This document shows, piece after piece, positions 22,258 through 33,587 of a stretch of DNA of 64,000 nt. The stretch comes from Thermoascus crustaceus (Eukaryota; Ascomycota; Eurotiomycetes; Eurotiales; Thermoascaceae), in assembly GCA_001599835.1 (NCBI GenBank), contig BCIC01000003.1:1189600-1253599 (forward strand), written 5' to 3'. Below the pieces are notes generated by a model. It did not search any database. It had not been told where the DNA came from and saw only the letters and a list, made by a program, of their open reading frames with translations. The position numbers were made by a program, and so were the translations under genes. How positions within the stretch are numbered: position 1 is the stretch's first letter; every line of letters starts with the position of its first letter.

Positions 22258-25200
22258 GATCTTGCCGTTGGCAGAGGAGTGGCTAAAGCGAGTGACACGG
22301 TAGCATCTGTTAAGCTCGCTGTCTCATTAAGTTCCTGAAAGTAAATCGGCAACTGGAGATACAGTTCAGCCGTGGAGAAGGTAAAAAGAAGCACTGTCCA
22401 ACAGTCTACAAAAGAAGGGGAAAGGCAACGACAAAACGCTGGTGTAAGAAAGACTGCCAGAGTCTTGACAACGAGACAACCCAGACCCGCTGGACTGTTG
22501 TGTGTCAAAGCCCCCGAGGGCCAAAGAAGAGAAGGAAAATTAAGCGCCTGGCTAAGAAGGAAAGCAAGAGAAAGGAAGACGCATGAAGGGACATGCGAAT
22601 GGAGGAACGGGGTAGGCTGGGCGGTACATGAAGTATACGACGAAAGACTTCCACCAGGCGAAAGAAGGAAGGGCCAGTCTCCAGACCTCACGGCGTCGTA
22701 AGCCCTGGCCAGCAAGCGCCTCGCTCTGACCGGAAGCGGGATGTGTGGCTGTCTGTGAACAGTAACCTGGTCAGGTACATAGTCTTTTAGTCAAGTCGGG
22801 ATGAATCCGCACTGCCATCACGGTTGGCCGAGTCTCGGCGAGACGTTCCCTATGCGCCAACGGTTTCAGCAGGCTCCCAGCCGATGCTCAAAACAAAAAG
22901 AATGATCAAGAAAACGAAGAGATCCCAGCAACGGGATGGACAAGAAGCAATCCGATACAAAGAACATGAGACTGTTAGTCAAGAGAAATCTAGCAGCTCT
23001 CCAGAAGTGGAAATCGGTTCCCATCTCTCTGTAGCAGTCATTCCTGAACTGGGAACGCGGCTGCACCGGATTGACAAATCCTCAAGCGGAGCAAAAAGAG
23101 TATCGAATCTGTGAAAAAAGAGAAAAAAACACGGACCATGGAAAACCCTGGTCCATGCTCGATGTGCCAAAAAACATCGCGATTCGCAGGATGGGAGAGG
23201 TAGAGTGAGAGGTCTGACACTTGGGATGGAGCGAAGTTGGCATCGTGAAACCCGCCTAGTCGGACCATGACCCGCGTCTCTCCGCCCGCACTGCTCTGTG
23301 GCGCTGGCCAGTACCTACCCCGTACCTATAACGACTGCGATTATAATGCACATCCCTCCTGGAGGCGAGAAAGAGAGATGGTCCAGTTTCATGTGGTCCA
23401 GGCCGATTCCGACACGAGGTTGAGTACGTCGGGCTGGTGTTGCGAGTGGGGCATCTGTGCGGAGACCACGTGCTCGGGGACGAGGTAGACCAGGTGCTGT
23501 GCAACAGACATGTACCGCTGGACAGTGGACGGAGGAAAGTAGATCATATTATTTAAATTATTGAATCTAAGTTTTTGGATGCTGATAAATAAGAGAGGGA
23601 AATTAGACATTGCATATAGATGCAGAAAGGTGTTGGTGTTGGAGAATGCCAGCTGGGTGGACTATATAAGTATTGGACATACAGCACAACTATATATTGC
23701 ACCACCTTTCCTCTCTATTTCTCATACCTGCCTCTTATCCATACTCACATCGCTCTTAAAGATTTTTATTTACTAATGACAGTTATCCAGATATACTGTA
23801 CATAGAAATATAGAGGGAGTCTTCTCAACATCGAGTCTCGGGTCAAGTTACAAAAGAGCAACCGCAATCGATGGCGAATGATAGATATACCTGAAATTTG
23901 AACATTACCTACAGTGCGCCATCCTGCTATGTATATAACCGTGCTGTCTAATGAAATTAGACTGTTACTGTTCAAGAAACAAGACGAATTAAGGGCTGTT
24001 CTTCCTATCTAGTCGTTTCATGGGTCTAGTATGGATGGGATGGACTACCTGAAACACAACTGGCTACATGGGGTAACGGACTACATACAAAGTCTGGAAA
24101 GGAATCAAACCCCATTCAAACCTAGAATAAAATCACTGTGAGGTTGATGGATTCGTATCTATGCTTCATCATCATCATTTCGAGCATTCTTGTCTATCTA
24201 TGTCTGTTCCTTGTGTCACAGTTGCAGAGTCGAAGACTTGAGCGTTTCTACATATACAGTACCGCACACTTCGAGCACATCCGCGGAGAAGTATGGGACT
24301 GTTATCTTTGATAAACGTCGGCTACTTTCAAACTATCGGAATCACACACTTGCCGAGTTCGCGAGCTGTCGAGGATGATGAAGGAAAAACTAGAAAGATC
24401 CGATGTATTGAGAGCAGCAAGAACAGCAAACGGGCCGATGTCGTTCTTCAGATCCATAACATCACGCCACGCAGTCTGAATTGAAACGGCAAGGTAGCGA
24501 GAAAGGCCGACCGCTTTTCCTGCAAGGCGACTCGTTAGCAGAAGTACCGCCACAAGCGTGAAACAATCCGTTGACTCCCATCGTCGCGATCTGCAGGGAA
24601 AAAATGTGTTGGCAAGTTCCTTCGGCGGGAAATTCGCATTCTCGAGGTTGGGGACGAGGAAGTGTCAACTGATCGATATCGGAAATGTTGGCACGGCATA
24701 CCCATGTGACAAGGTGCAGTAATCGCGTAGATCCGTTCAGTTCTGCTAGACAGGAAGACGTACGTTGTTGGCGCCGTTGAGATACCAGAAGAGATTCTAG
24801 AGCTGTCGTAAAAAAAAACCCCGTGTTTCCTAAAATCCAATACGTGGGATATCAAACAACACAGACGATCTGCATTGACAACACAGAGGATCTCCAATGC
24901 AGAATTCCTCAAACCCACTATTCTCAGCGATGGCAAAGGCGGAGATCATGAAACAGCAACGACAGGGATTGCCCGCAACAGCGGATAGGACTGCTTGCTG
25001 TATCTCTATTCTTTCTCTTGGAAAACAGACAGGCAGATACTCACCGACTGCGACTATCCCGCCTCAACAGGCTCTGCCTTGCAGCTCCGCGCATCGCATG
25101 GTGTTTATTCAAACCTGTTTCTGGTGTAAGTAGGGTGGAACAAACAAGGAAGACCCTTGAGATAGCAGTGCGCAATCAAGCTGGAAACGCTGTAGAACAG

Positions 25201-26880
25201 GTATCTCTTCATCGTGCTTTGTCACATCGTCCCTTCTAGATGCTGCGTGGGATCATCTTGTCGATGCAGGAACCTTGCGGAATCTCCATACAGTTCCTTA
25301 TCTCGTAGACACCCGAGAAATCCTCGCGAAATGCCTCAAGATGGATCGGTCTCTGGACCTTGTTGGATGGTTGAGCAGTATCTACACCGTAGAGGCCACG
25401 TTGTCAGTTGCCAGCACTGAGCGACACGCGTTAGCATGATATCACGATTCCTAGCTCAGAGCTCCAGCATCCACCGCGAATTTGTCTCATCTCTGCGCGC
25501 CACAAGGGTCCCGAGAGATCTCCTGGTAGGACCGAGACGAAGTGTGGACTCATGTATTGCATCCGGGAAGTTCCTGGAGGTGGTAGGAAGCTCAGGAGGA
25601 GGGGAGGTGATGTAGGAGGAGCAGGTCGCCGCACTCGGCGCAAGCGTTCCGAGCGGGTGCTGGCGCTGGAACCTGGGATTATCCGCGCCGGAAGATGGGG
25701 GATGAGCCGGATTTGGCTTTGCGGGACGGCTCACTCGGTTTATTTTTGGAGTAAGGGAGCTTTCCCCTCGCGACGGGCCGGGGTCGTGTGAGGCGCCCGG
25801 CGGAGTCGGGACACCTCTCTCCGGTCCCTCCCCCTCAGAGGGTACCCGGGCGGTGAGCCGGTTTCGGCGAGGTCCGGCCTCGGTCGAAACCTGGTAGAAG
25901 CTCGGGGACCACCCGGAACCCCTGGAAAAGGAAATCGTGATGCAAAAGACACAGGGTGATCTGGTCATACATGCCCGTCTGTCAGCGGCGAGAGACGATG
26001 AGGCTGGTTTGCAGCCCCCTCCAGAGCGTGTGGCTGCTCTGCAGACCTCCGATACGCCAAGCGCCTACAGTAGGTAGTCTAGTCGTATTCTACGCAGTTA
26101 GCGCCTAAGCCCGCAGAGGTCGCAACGCTGCGGCTACGGTGACCCCTCATTATGTCAGCACTCCGACCCCTCACGGGCGGGCCCAGCCTGATGCCCTGAT
26201 CAGGCATCGCGCGAGGAGAACGCTGAGGAGAAGTCACGTGTGGCCGGACTCCCGAGAAAACGACGAGGAGGTCGAAGGTGCAGCTTAACGGCAGCGGGAG
26301 TCGCAGGATATTCGGTCAGAGATGCTACGAGTTGCGCTGGCCAAGTATCGCGGCTCAGAAATGGTGATGGCGAGGTTGTATCTGGCGTGCAGGAGCTCTG
26401 CGTGCTGCGCGGCGGACAACGGAGATCGTTCTGCAAGCTACCCCTCCGCCGCCCTCAGTAATTGGAGCAGCTCCCCTGCCCAACCCCGCATGCAGCATCG
26501 CAGACTGTCCTTCTGGCCTGTCAAACGGCCCTCCGGCCACCACTCAACGCTCCCAACGCCCGACAGTAAAAGATCGCACGGACGGAAGGGACAGGGAGGA
26601 AACAGATGCTGCGCTCGTGATGGTTGAATTCTATCCTCTCGACCAGGCCTGCACGGCGCTCGAAACAGCACCTCGACCGCCGTGCGGAGAGCTCGTATGG
26701 TGACAGCAACGAGTCGTCTCTGACGTCTGCATCCAGCTCGGAGGTGGGGCAGTGGATAACACGGACGCTGCGGACATCCATCGGCCAGAGGATGCCGTCC
26801 AGCGTGGCCGAAGGCCAGCGAGGATGGAGTCGAGGGTGACGACCTCGTGGTCGAACTGCCTTGCCCAAGGCCCGCGGGAT
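22258..26880. other. Gene desert of about 4.6 kb
   Basis: Short open frames occur on both strands, none with family features and most without an ATG. The left end is the promoter of the seven-helix gene. From about 25.4 kb the composition turns GC-rich; CACGTG motifs occur near 23466 and 26235. A long regulatory region or an unannotated non-coding RNA is possible, but nothing specific is seen. Confidence 0.45.
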
Positions 26881-26883
26881 AAG

Positions 26884-27354
26884 TATATATATCCCGGACC
26901 AGCCTGTTCCAAGCGCTGTTTTCTCCTCCTCATCAACAATATCCTCTCCCAGTCTCTAACGAGAAACATCACTTTACGATCTATCACTTTGGTATGCAAC
27001 TAGCCCCTGATCTTCATTCCCACCTCTGGCCCTCACCGGCCTTGCTTCGTCCTGCTGCGCGCTGCTTCCGGCAGCTCACGGCCTGGCGAGCTCTGGCCGG
27101 TCTCCACCCCCGCTCCGCACGGCCAGTCGCTTTCTCCCCATGCGTTCTATCCTTTCCTATGCTTCCTGTCGCTCCATGCTGACGACAATGGAGTATCATT
27201 CCTGTGCTGACCCATCCGGACCCAGGTACTCGTACCTCTCCTGTTTCCACTCCGAATACATATTTAAGGGTTCGTCCTCCCCCCAGCTGCTGCTGTGAAT
27301 CATCCCAACTCACTTCTCTCTTGTATAGTTCTTTAACCTCAAACATCATTCAAA
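26884..27354 (+). promoter_or_regulatory. Formate dehydrogenase promoter and leader, possible 5' UTR intron
   Basis: A TATA-like tatatatat sits at 26884-26892, followed by a pyrimidine-rich stretch typical of fungal start regions. A possible leader intron runs from GTATGC at 26992 to TTGTATAG ending at 27328 (337 nt), leaving a 26-nt exon before the ATG. A second TATA-like tatttaa lies at 27261-27267, so a shorter unspliced transcript is also possible. Confidence 0.4.
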
Positions 27355-28801
27355 ATGGTATTTGCTCGTTCCTTCACTGCCCAGCTGCGGCGCCCTGCCG
27401 CCTCCCTCCTCTCCGGCAGAGTCGCCCGCGCTGCCGGCCCTTGCTGGCAGGCGGCCTCTCCTTTTGCCCAGGCCCGCACACTGACAGCTACTGCCAACCG
27501 ACAGGTCAAGGTTCTTATGTGCCTGTATGACGTAAGTATTCCAGAATCTTGGATCATCATGATCCCACACGCTTGTCCCAAACTCAATTGCTGACAAGCA
27601 TCGATCCAGGGCGGCGAGCACGCCAAGCAGCAGCCCGGCCTTCTCGGTACCACCGAGAACGAGCTTGGTCTCCGCAAGTGGCTCGAGGACCAGGGCCACA
27701 CCCTCGTCACCACCTCCGACAAGGAGGGTCCTAACTCCGTCTTCGAGAAGGAGCTCGTTGACGCTGAGGTCATCATCACCACTCCGTAAGTCCTGCCATT
27801 GCACCACCACGCAGTGGAATGTTGATCCATCTAACGTTGGAAATGCAGCTTCCACCCCGGTTACCTGACCGCTGAGCGTCTGGCCAAGGCCAAGAACCTC
27901 AAGCTCGCTGTCACCGCTGGTGTCGGCTCTGACCACGTCGACCTCAATGCTGCCAACAAGACCAACGGCGGTATCACCGTCGCTGAGGTCACTGGCTGCA
28001 ACGTCACCTCCGTCGCCGAGCACGTTGTCATGACCATCCTGGCCCTGGTCCGCAACTTCGTCCCTGCCCACGAGCAGATCGCCCGCGGTGAGTGGGACGT
28101 CGCTGCCGTCGCCAAGAACGAGTTCGACCTTGAGGGCAAGGTCGTCGGTACCGTCGCTGTCGGCCGTATCGGTGAGCGTGTGCTCCGCCGTCTCAAGCCC
28201 TTCGACTGCAAGGAGCTCCTGTACTACGACTACCAGCCCCTGTCTCCTGAGGTCGAGAAGGAGATCGGCTGCCGCCGTGTCGACACCCTGGAGGAGCTCG
28301 TCTCCCAGTGTGACGTTGTCACCATCAACTGCCCTCTCCACGAGAAGACCCGCGGTCTGTTCAACAAGGACCTCATTGCTAAGATGAAGCCCGGTATGTC
28401 CTTCGTCTCTTACTCCAGCGTCATTAGATGTCGTCGACTAACGACTTGCAGGCTCTTGGCTCGTCAACACCGCTCGTGGTGCCATCGTCGTCAAGGAGGA
28501 CGTCGCTGAGGCCATCAAGTCTGGCCACCTCCGCGGCTACGGTGGTGACGTCTGGTTCCCTCAGCCCGCTCCCAAGGACCACCCTCTCCGCTACGTCACC
28601 GGTCCTCTGGGCGGTGGAAACGCCATGGTTCCCCACATGTCCGGTACCTCCATCGACGCCCAGATCCGCTATGCCCAGGGCACCAAGGCCATCCTGGAGA
28701 GCTACTTCTCTGGCCGCCACGACTACCGCCCCCAGGACCTCATCGTCCACAAGGGTCAGTACGCTACCCGCTCCTACGGTCTCCGCGAGAACCATAAATA
28801 A
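27355..28801 (+). CDS. NAD-dependent formate dehydrogenase
   Basis: It oxidises formate to CO2 with NAD+. Exons 27355-27531, 27610-27785, 27849-28393 and 28452-28801 are joined by introns with GTAAGT, GTAAGT and GTATGT donors and CAG acceptors, giving 415 residues. The first 50 residues (many Arg, Ala and Ser, no acidic residue) look like a mitochondrial targeting extension, as in plant and several fungal formate dehydrogenases. The D-2-hydroxyacid dehydrogenase fold is clear: TTPFHPGYL and AGVGSDHVDL in the catalytic domain, AVGRIGERVL at the dinucleotide fold, NTARGAIV with the catalytic Arg, and PHMSGTS with the catalytic His. The start is the only ATG before the presequence. In Aspergillus nidulans the orthologue is aciA, induced by acetate or formate; regulation here is not visible beyond the long upstream region. 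Confidence 0.96.
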
Positions 28802-31012
28802 ATGTATCGCGGTCTGTTGAACCGCGATGCATAGCCTAGCCCGCTGGAAGGGATTGGAGTTCGGGACTGGGTTTCATATGTCCTGGCTTGATCAGGATTA
28901 GGTTTGCATGTCATAACTAGGGATTTATAAATAACAAATATATTTTTTATATATTTAACTTGTTTCCTTGTCTCCGTGCTCCCCTATCCGAAACACTAAA
29001 AGCTCCACAGCATGCTCCTTTCTCTAACCATTCTTGGCTAGAAGAAAGGAAAGTAAAAAATAGATCAGGCCATTGCCCCCGATCCATTTCATTGTACCTT
29101 AGGTCCCTAGGTAACTTAGCGCAGCACGGAACGATCGACCAGATTAGATTAAGACTCGTCATGTGATTACTTGCTTACCTAGCTCATTACCGTATTAGGC
29201 AGCCAAGGGATGGATAAGAAACCCGCCGCCGGGACAAGCCGGGCCCCCAGCTCCCCTCCCCCCCTTTTCTTTGGTGGACCCCGATCCATCCGGCCCATCC
29301 GATCCAGATCCGTGGATCACTGGATATTTTCTAGCCTCGATCCATATCTGCATGTCATGTCATGATCTCATCGATATTGATGATCGATTGGTAGGTTGGA
29401 TTATCATATTATGTAATGGGACGTTGTGATAAGTTCTAATAATAATGTTGAGGTCTTGCATTCCATATGCATTTGACCTTTCCAGTTAGATAAGACTTGA
29501 TAGATAGATAAGAAAGAGTATGGATGGACCTAGGTACCTTGGGTACCTAAGGTAGGTAGTTGGATTCGACTGGACCGCTTTTCCGGCACCGGTACCGGTG
29601 TCGCAGGGCCGGTTCCGGGGTTGTTTTGTTGGTTGGTTGTTCTTTGTGGTACTGCAGTGTAGGCGTGAGGGTGGGACAGAGGGACGGATGAGATTGTGTA
29701 CTACCTGGATATGTCCGTGAGGGGGAGATGCGGTGCGATGCGGTGTGGTGTTACGATAAATTAATATTATCCCATGTTTGGATAGGATTGGATCGGTGAA
29801 TGATGATTAGTAAATCAAGTATGTCGACTTTAGGTTAGGTACCTGCTTTAGATACCAAAGGTGTTAGCGGCGCTATCCATCCATTGGGTATTGTACAGAG
29901 GTAGACACTGTGTTTCTGTGATCGGCTTTGGAAGATAGATAGGTAGATTGGATACCTTCGTAACCAGGCAGCGCAAGGGTCAGTCAGGCGCGAGGATATC
30001 ATTTGACATCATACTAGGTACTTAGGTAGGTAGGCAGATAGATCCACCCGTCCCATCTTACTTGTCACTCGTGCAATGCATTCATATGCTTTGTATGTAC
30101 AACTTCAGCGTGAAAACGGGGACCTGACCGGATCCTAAATAACCATGTCGAGACTTAGGTACCTGGAACTCGCCATGTCTACCTTAGGTACCTCGGTACC
30201 TACCGTATCTGACCTGACCTAGATCCATACGATTTGCCTACTCGACCAAGGCCAATAGATGCCCCTCACCATCATACACTATTTATATCCTCTTGAGAAA
30301 TTTATCCGATGATAATATCTGATATTTTTCGATGTGGGAAATGGAGCAGCGATGGTGATTCTAGTCAGTTATCAAATATACAGTCTATGGATTTTTTTCG
30401 TGCGCTGGTGTCATAATGAGGCCATGATAGATACCTAGATAGATAGATAGATAGATAGATAGATCCATCTACATACAATCTGGTTGAATCCGCCCCACTT
30501 ATCTTTCTCTACGTGAACATACACTACTCATCCCCTCTTGCTATATTGCAATCTGGGCTGAACTGGCTTTGCCTAGGGTCTGTGACCTCACATGGTGTCT
30601 GGGTACTCTCCAATGAGCTTCAAGATCACATGGGTATGAAATAGCAATCCGCCAAGCCACAAGGCACTCTACGCAGCAGGGCAGGGATGATAGAAAGATA
30701 GGCATGATATAGTAGTGTATACGGTCGAGACTTGATCTCTGCCATTCTTCCATTTTTTTCTAATACTGGTGTTATCTTTTCATTTTACCCCCATTTTGAT
30801 ATTGCTAGTGTATACGTACCCCTGAACGGACTGCCACTGAAGTGCACCTCCTACCCTAATGCCAGCAAATGCAAATCCAAATACCAACGATGCCACCGGC
30901 ATCCTAGACGGTCTTCCCCGCGGGACCGGTGAATACCAATATCAGGGAATCGCCCCACTTTCTACATACCATTCACCTCGAACGAGATCTCCTGGACAGT
31001 GACGATGACAAG
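28802..31012. other. Intergenic, rich in AGGTACCT-type palindromes
   Basis: No gene is seen. The stretch is AT-rich with many copies of GGTACC-centred words (for example near 29535, 29590, 29840, 30160, 30190) and an ATAG microsatellite at about 30436-30463. Confidence 0.6.
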
Positions 31013-31796
31013 ATGGGACCAAGAAGGAGGAGTGAATTTATAATCTTCTCCAACATCCCCGAGGACATCTTCCTCAAGGACATCCACTCCTCCACCGAAA
31101 AGCTCCTCTCCCGTTCCTTCACCTCCTACGACCCCGTCCGCCAGATCCTCCTGGTCAAGATGACGACCGGTGTCCACGAGCAGTCCAGTCTGGGCATCAC
31201 AGTCACATTGAGGGATAAGTTGGTTGTGATCTCAAGAGCGAGTTCCGCCTCAGAGAATCAGCTGGAGTGCAGAATGCACTGTCTGGGGGGAGGGGGAGGA
31301 GAAATGAGACCTGATCAGTCGTACCTCCCGTATCGCCTCCCGCAGGGCCGATCGGATCAACGGCCATCCGCGGTCGTGGAAAGCGGGTACGCTGAATTGG
31401 GATCCAAGCTCGAAGCTGATGCCAAGTGGTGGCTGATTGAATCGGAGGGAGATGTACGGACTGCTTTGGTCATCTTGGTCGACAGGGGGAGAAAGGAACT
31501 TACCATCCAGAAATGGGAGCTGGCCGATCGAACAGAGCCTAACAGGCGCGCACAACCGGCTCTAATGCAGCAAGTGGTGATTTTCCAGCTGGAGGAGGGC
31601 CAGGAGACTGCCAATGTTACCGATGCTCCTCTTACCATCGCGTTCGAGAATGTCTTCCGGAGGGAAGCACGGGGGCAGGGGGAGAGATTTCGTTTTGACG
31701 GAGGATGATTTCAGGGATATGGCGAAGTTGGTTTGGAGAGAACAACACTTCGAGATGATACCTACTAAGTATGTACCTAGGTACATGATTCTATAG
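31013..31796 (+). pseudogene. Uncharacterised fungal family protein with one frameshift near 31675
   Basis: From the ATG at 31013 the frame reads through IPEDIFLKDIHSSTEKLL, SYDPVRQILLVKM and TTGVHE. It continues with a C-terminal domain containing PQGRSDQRPSAVVESGYAE, AKWWLIESEGDV and a TIAFENVFRRE segment. This layout matches a widespread fungal family of unknown function that I recognise by pattern (an acidic start, STEKL and SYDP motifs, a nuclease-like C-terminal half). The frame then runs into a meaningless tail ending at 31708. The expected continuation, DFVLTEDDFRDMAKLVW, lies in another frame of the same strand, up to 31796. The switch falls in the G-rich run at 31669-31682, so either the gene is broken by one base or the base call is wrong. 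Without the shift it would encode about 260 residues. An N-terminal exon upstream of 31013 cannot be excluded. Confidence 0.6.
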
Positions 31797-32146
31797 TGAT
31801 TAGGTTCTTTCCAGTCAACTGGAAGGAGGTTACCGGTCGAATCGAATCGAATCGATTTGATGCTCACGCGAGTTTGTTATATATTTAGACATTGAATCGT
31901 CTCTCTCTCTCTCTCCATCATGGAATAGAACGGGTAGGGAGTAAAATGAGCAGAAGACAGCTCCGGATTTCTAGTAACAGGCTGTCCAGCAGATCAACGC
32001 TGCCCATTCGTGTCTACCACATGAGCGGAACAAGAGCAAACATCTGTATGTATAGTACACTTTCAATGCCAACGCCGTCAACTGACTGAAGACCCAACGC
32101 CAGACAATGATCTATATGGACACCGAAGAAAAAAACAAACCGCCAA
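31797..32146. other. Intergenic between convergent genes
   Basis: A short TC-repeat lies at about 31901-31915 and AATCGAATCG words near 31845. No gene is seen. Confidence 0.5.
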
Positions 32147-32713
32147 CTACCGCCTCTGTTGCTGCGACGTCGTCCTCTCATCATGCCCCTCATCATCACT
32201 ATCATCCATAAACCCCTCCTCCAACTCCCGACTCAGCCTCACCTCCGCGTCACCGGCCGTACTCCGCCGTCTCTCCAGCGCCTCCCGCCGTGCGGGGTCC
32301 ATGTTCATCCCGACCATGTTCTCCCCTTCTTCCTCGTTCAGGACGCTGTCCCCATCGTGATCGTTGTGCTGGTGGCCCTCGACCAGCCGCGCGCCGGATC
32401 GCCAGGAGGAAGGCAGGAAGACGTGCATCAGGGCGTCGGCGACGCGGTCGCGGAGGGAGGAGGTGTGCGCGGAGATGGTGTGCAGGGGCAGGTACTGTGC
32501 GTAGCGCTGGTGGTAGCGGCGGAAGAAGGGGATGATGACATATGAGAAGAGCAGGTAGAGAGCGAGGGAGATGAGGGCGGGAGTGATGATGGTCTGTTGT
32601 ATATGTTAGTACCCAGGCGTTGGAAGACGTAGTACTACGGAGGCCAGCTCGGGGAGAACTGTTTCAGGGGGAGATAATGAACAGACCTTGATTAGGTCCA
32701 GTATGGCCCCCAT
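32147..32713 (-). CDS. Small fungal membrane protein, function unknown
   Basis: Exons 32687-32713 (nine codons) and 32147-32593 join in phase 0 across a 93-nt intron (acceptor CAACAG), giving 157 residues. A single hydrophobic segment (IITPALISLALYLLFSYVII) spans about residues 11-30, preceded by MGAILDLIK and followed by a basic stretch (RRYHQRY). This suggests a short outside or lumenal N-terminus and a cytosolic tail. The tail is hydrophilic and acidic, with DHDGD and EEEGEN clusters and a Gln/Arg-rich end. Without the small first exon the second has no ATG ahead of the helix, which supports the splice. I recognise no enzyme domain. It shares an upstream region with the divergent formin gene. 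Confidence 0.75.
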
Positions 32714-33587
32714 CGAGACGAGTGAAAGGCCTTGGATAGAAGTCGAGACAGGCAGTCAAGTCTTGGGGAGGGTAGGTCAGTACGGGGGAAAGGTATGGAT
32801 GCTTGTGCCAGCTCCGCAGGCGGTGTGATTGATGCGGAGATGGTGTCCGGACGTCGACCGTTGACGGACAGCAGGGAGAGGCTCGAAGCACGGATGGGGG
32901 TTAAGGCAGATTAAGGCAGGCCTGATTCGCCGGAACCCCTCATTCTCCAGCTCTCTCTCGAGGATGACAGGGAGAAGGGGATTTAGAAGCGAAGATCACG
33001 GCCAGCACAGGGCAAGCCCGCGGCGCCGGGCGATGCGCACGCCCGCGGCAGGTCACGTGTCGCCATGCAGGCCAGCACGCATGGCCATCACGTGCGGCGC
33101 TAGCCCGGATCGGGCGCGCAGCAGCGCTCGGACGGGCGAACCAGATGCGCCGAGGACACGGCCAGACACCCCCTAACGCCGTCTTCTAGGCCCGACCTCG
33201 TGCGATGCCCTGAGGACAACTCTCGAGATATCGCGATTTCACCCTGTCCCCGCTGCTCTGTCCGTCTGTACGCGTGGTTTGTCTGTTGTCAGCGTGTTGA
33301 AAGAGGAGGATCCGTTTCTCGCGCCCTTCCTCGCCCCTCCCTACCCCCCCGTGTCTGGCGGGTTACCCATCGATCGTCAGGGAGTGAAAGGCACAACAGA
33401 CCACCTCAAAAAAAATAAGAACCGGCCTGGATGACATTGACTTCTCTGCACTCGCCTCCTCGCGACCGCTGCCCGTGAGACAGTCGACCCCAGAAGGAGC
33501 ACTGCCCGCCAGCGGCGGAAGGGCCTTCCTCCTGCTGTGGATGACGCCCATGCTGCACCCTGCGCCTCCTCAGCGACGCCCGCCACG
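32714..33587. promoter_or_regulatory. Shared divergent promoter of the small membrane protein and the formin
   Basis: This 874-bp region separates two divergent starts. Two CACGTG elements lie 35 bp apart (33054-33059 and 33089-33094). A pyrimidine-rich leader precedes the formin ATG. No coding feature is seen. Confidence 0.5.

Noticed and set aside
25456..25968. 170-codon minus-strand frame in the desert
   Set aside because: GC-rich Pro/Arg/Ser text in several frames at once, typical of a composition effect.
27346..28341. 331-codon frame antisense to formate dehydrogenase
   Set aside because: A shadow of the conserved dehydrogenase exons that spans its introns, with no ATG-supported family motif.
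30436..30463. Regular repeats considered as a CRISPR-like array
   Set aside because: It is a simple ATAG microsatellite without spacers, in a eukaryotic context.
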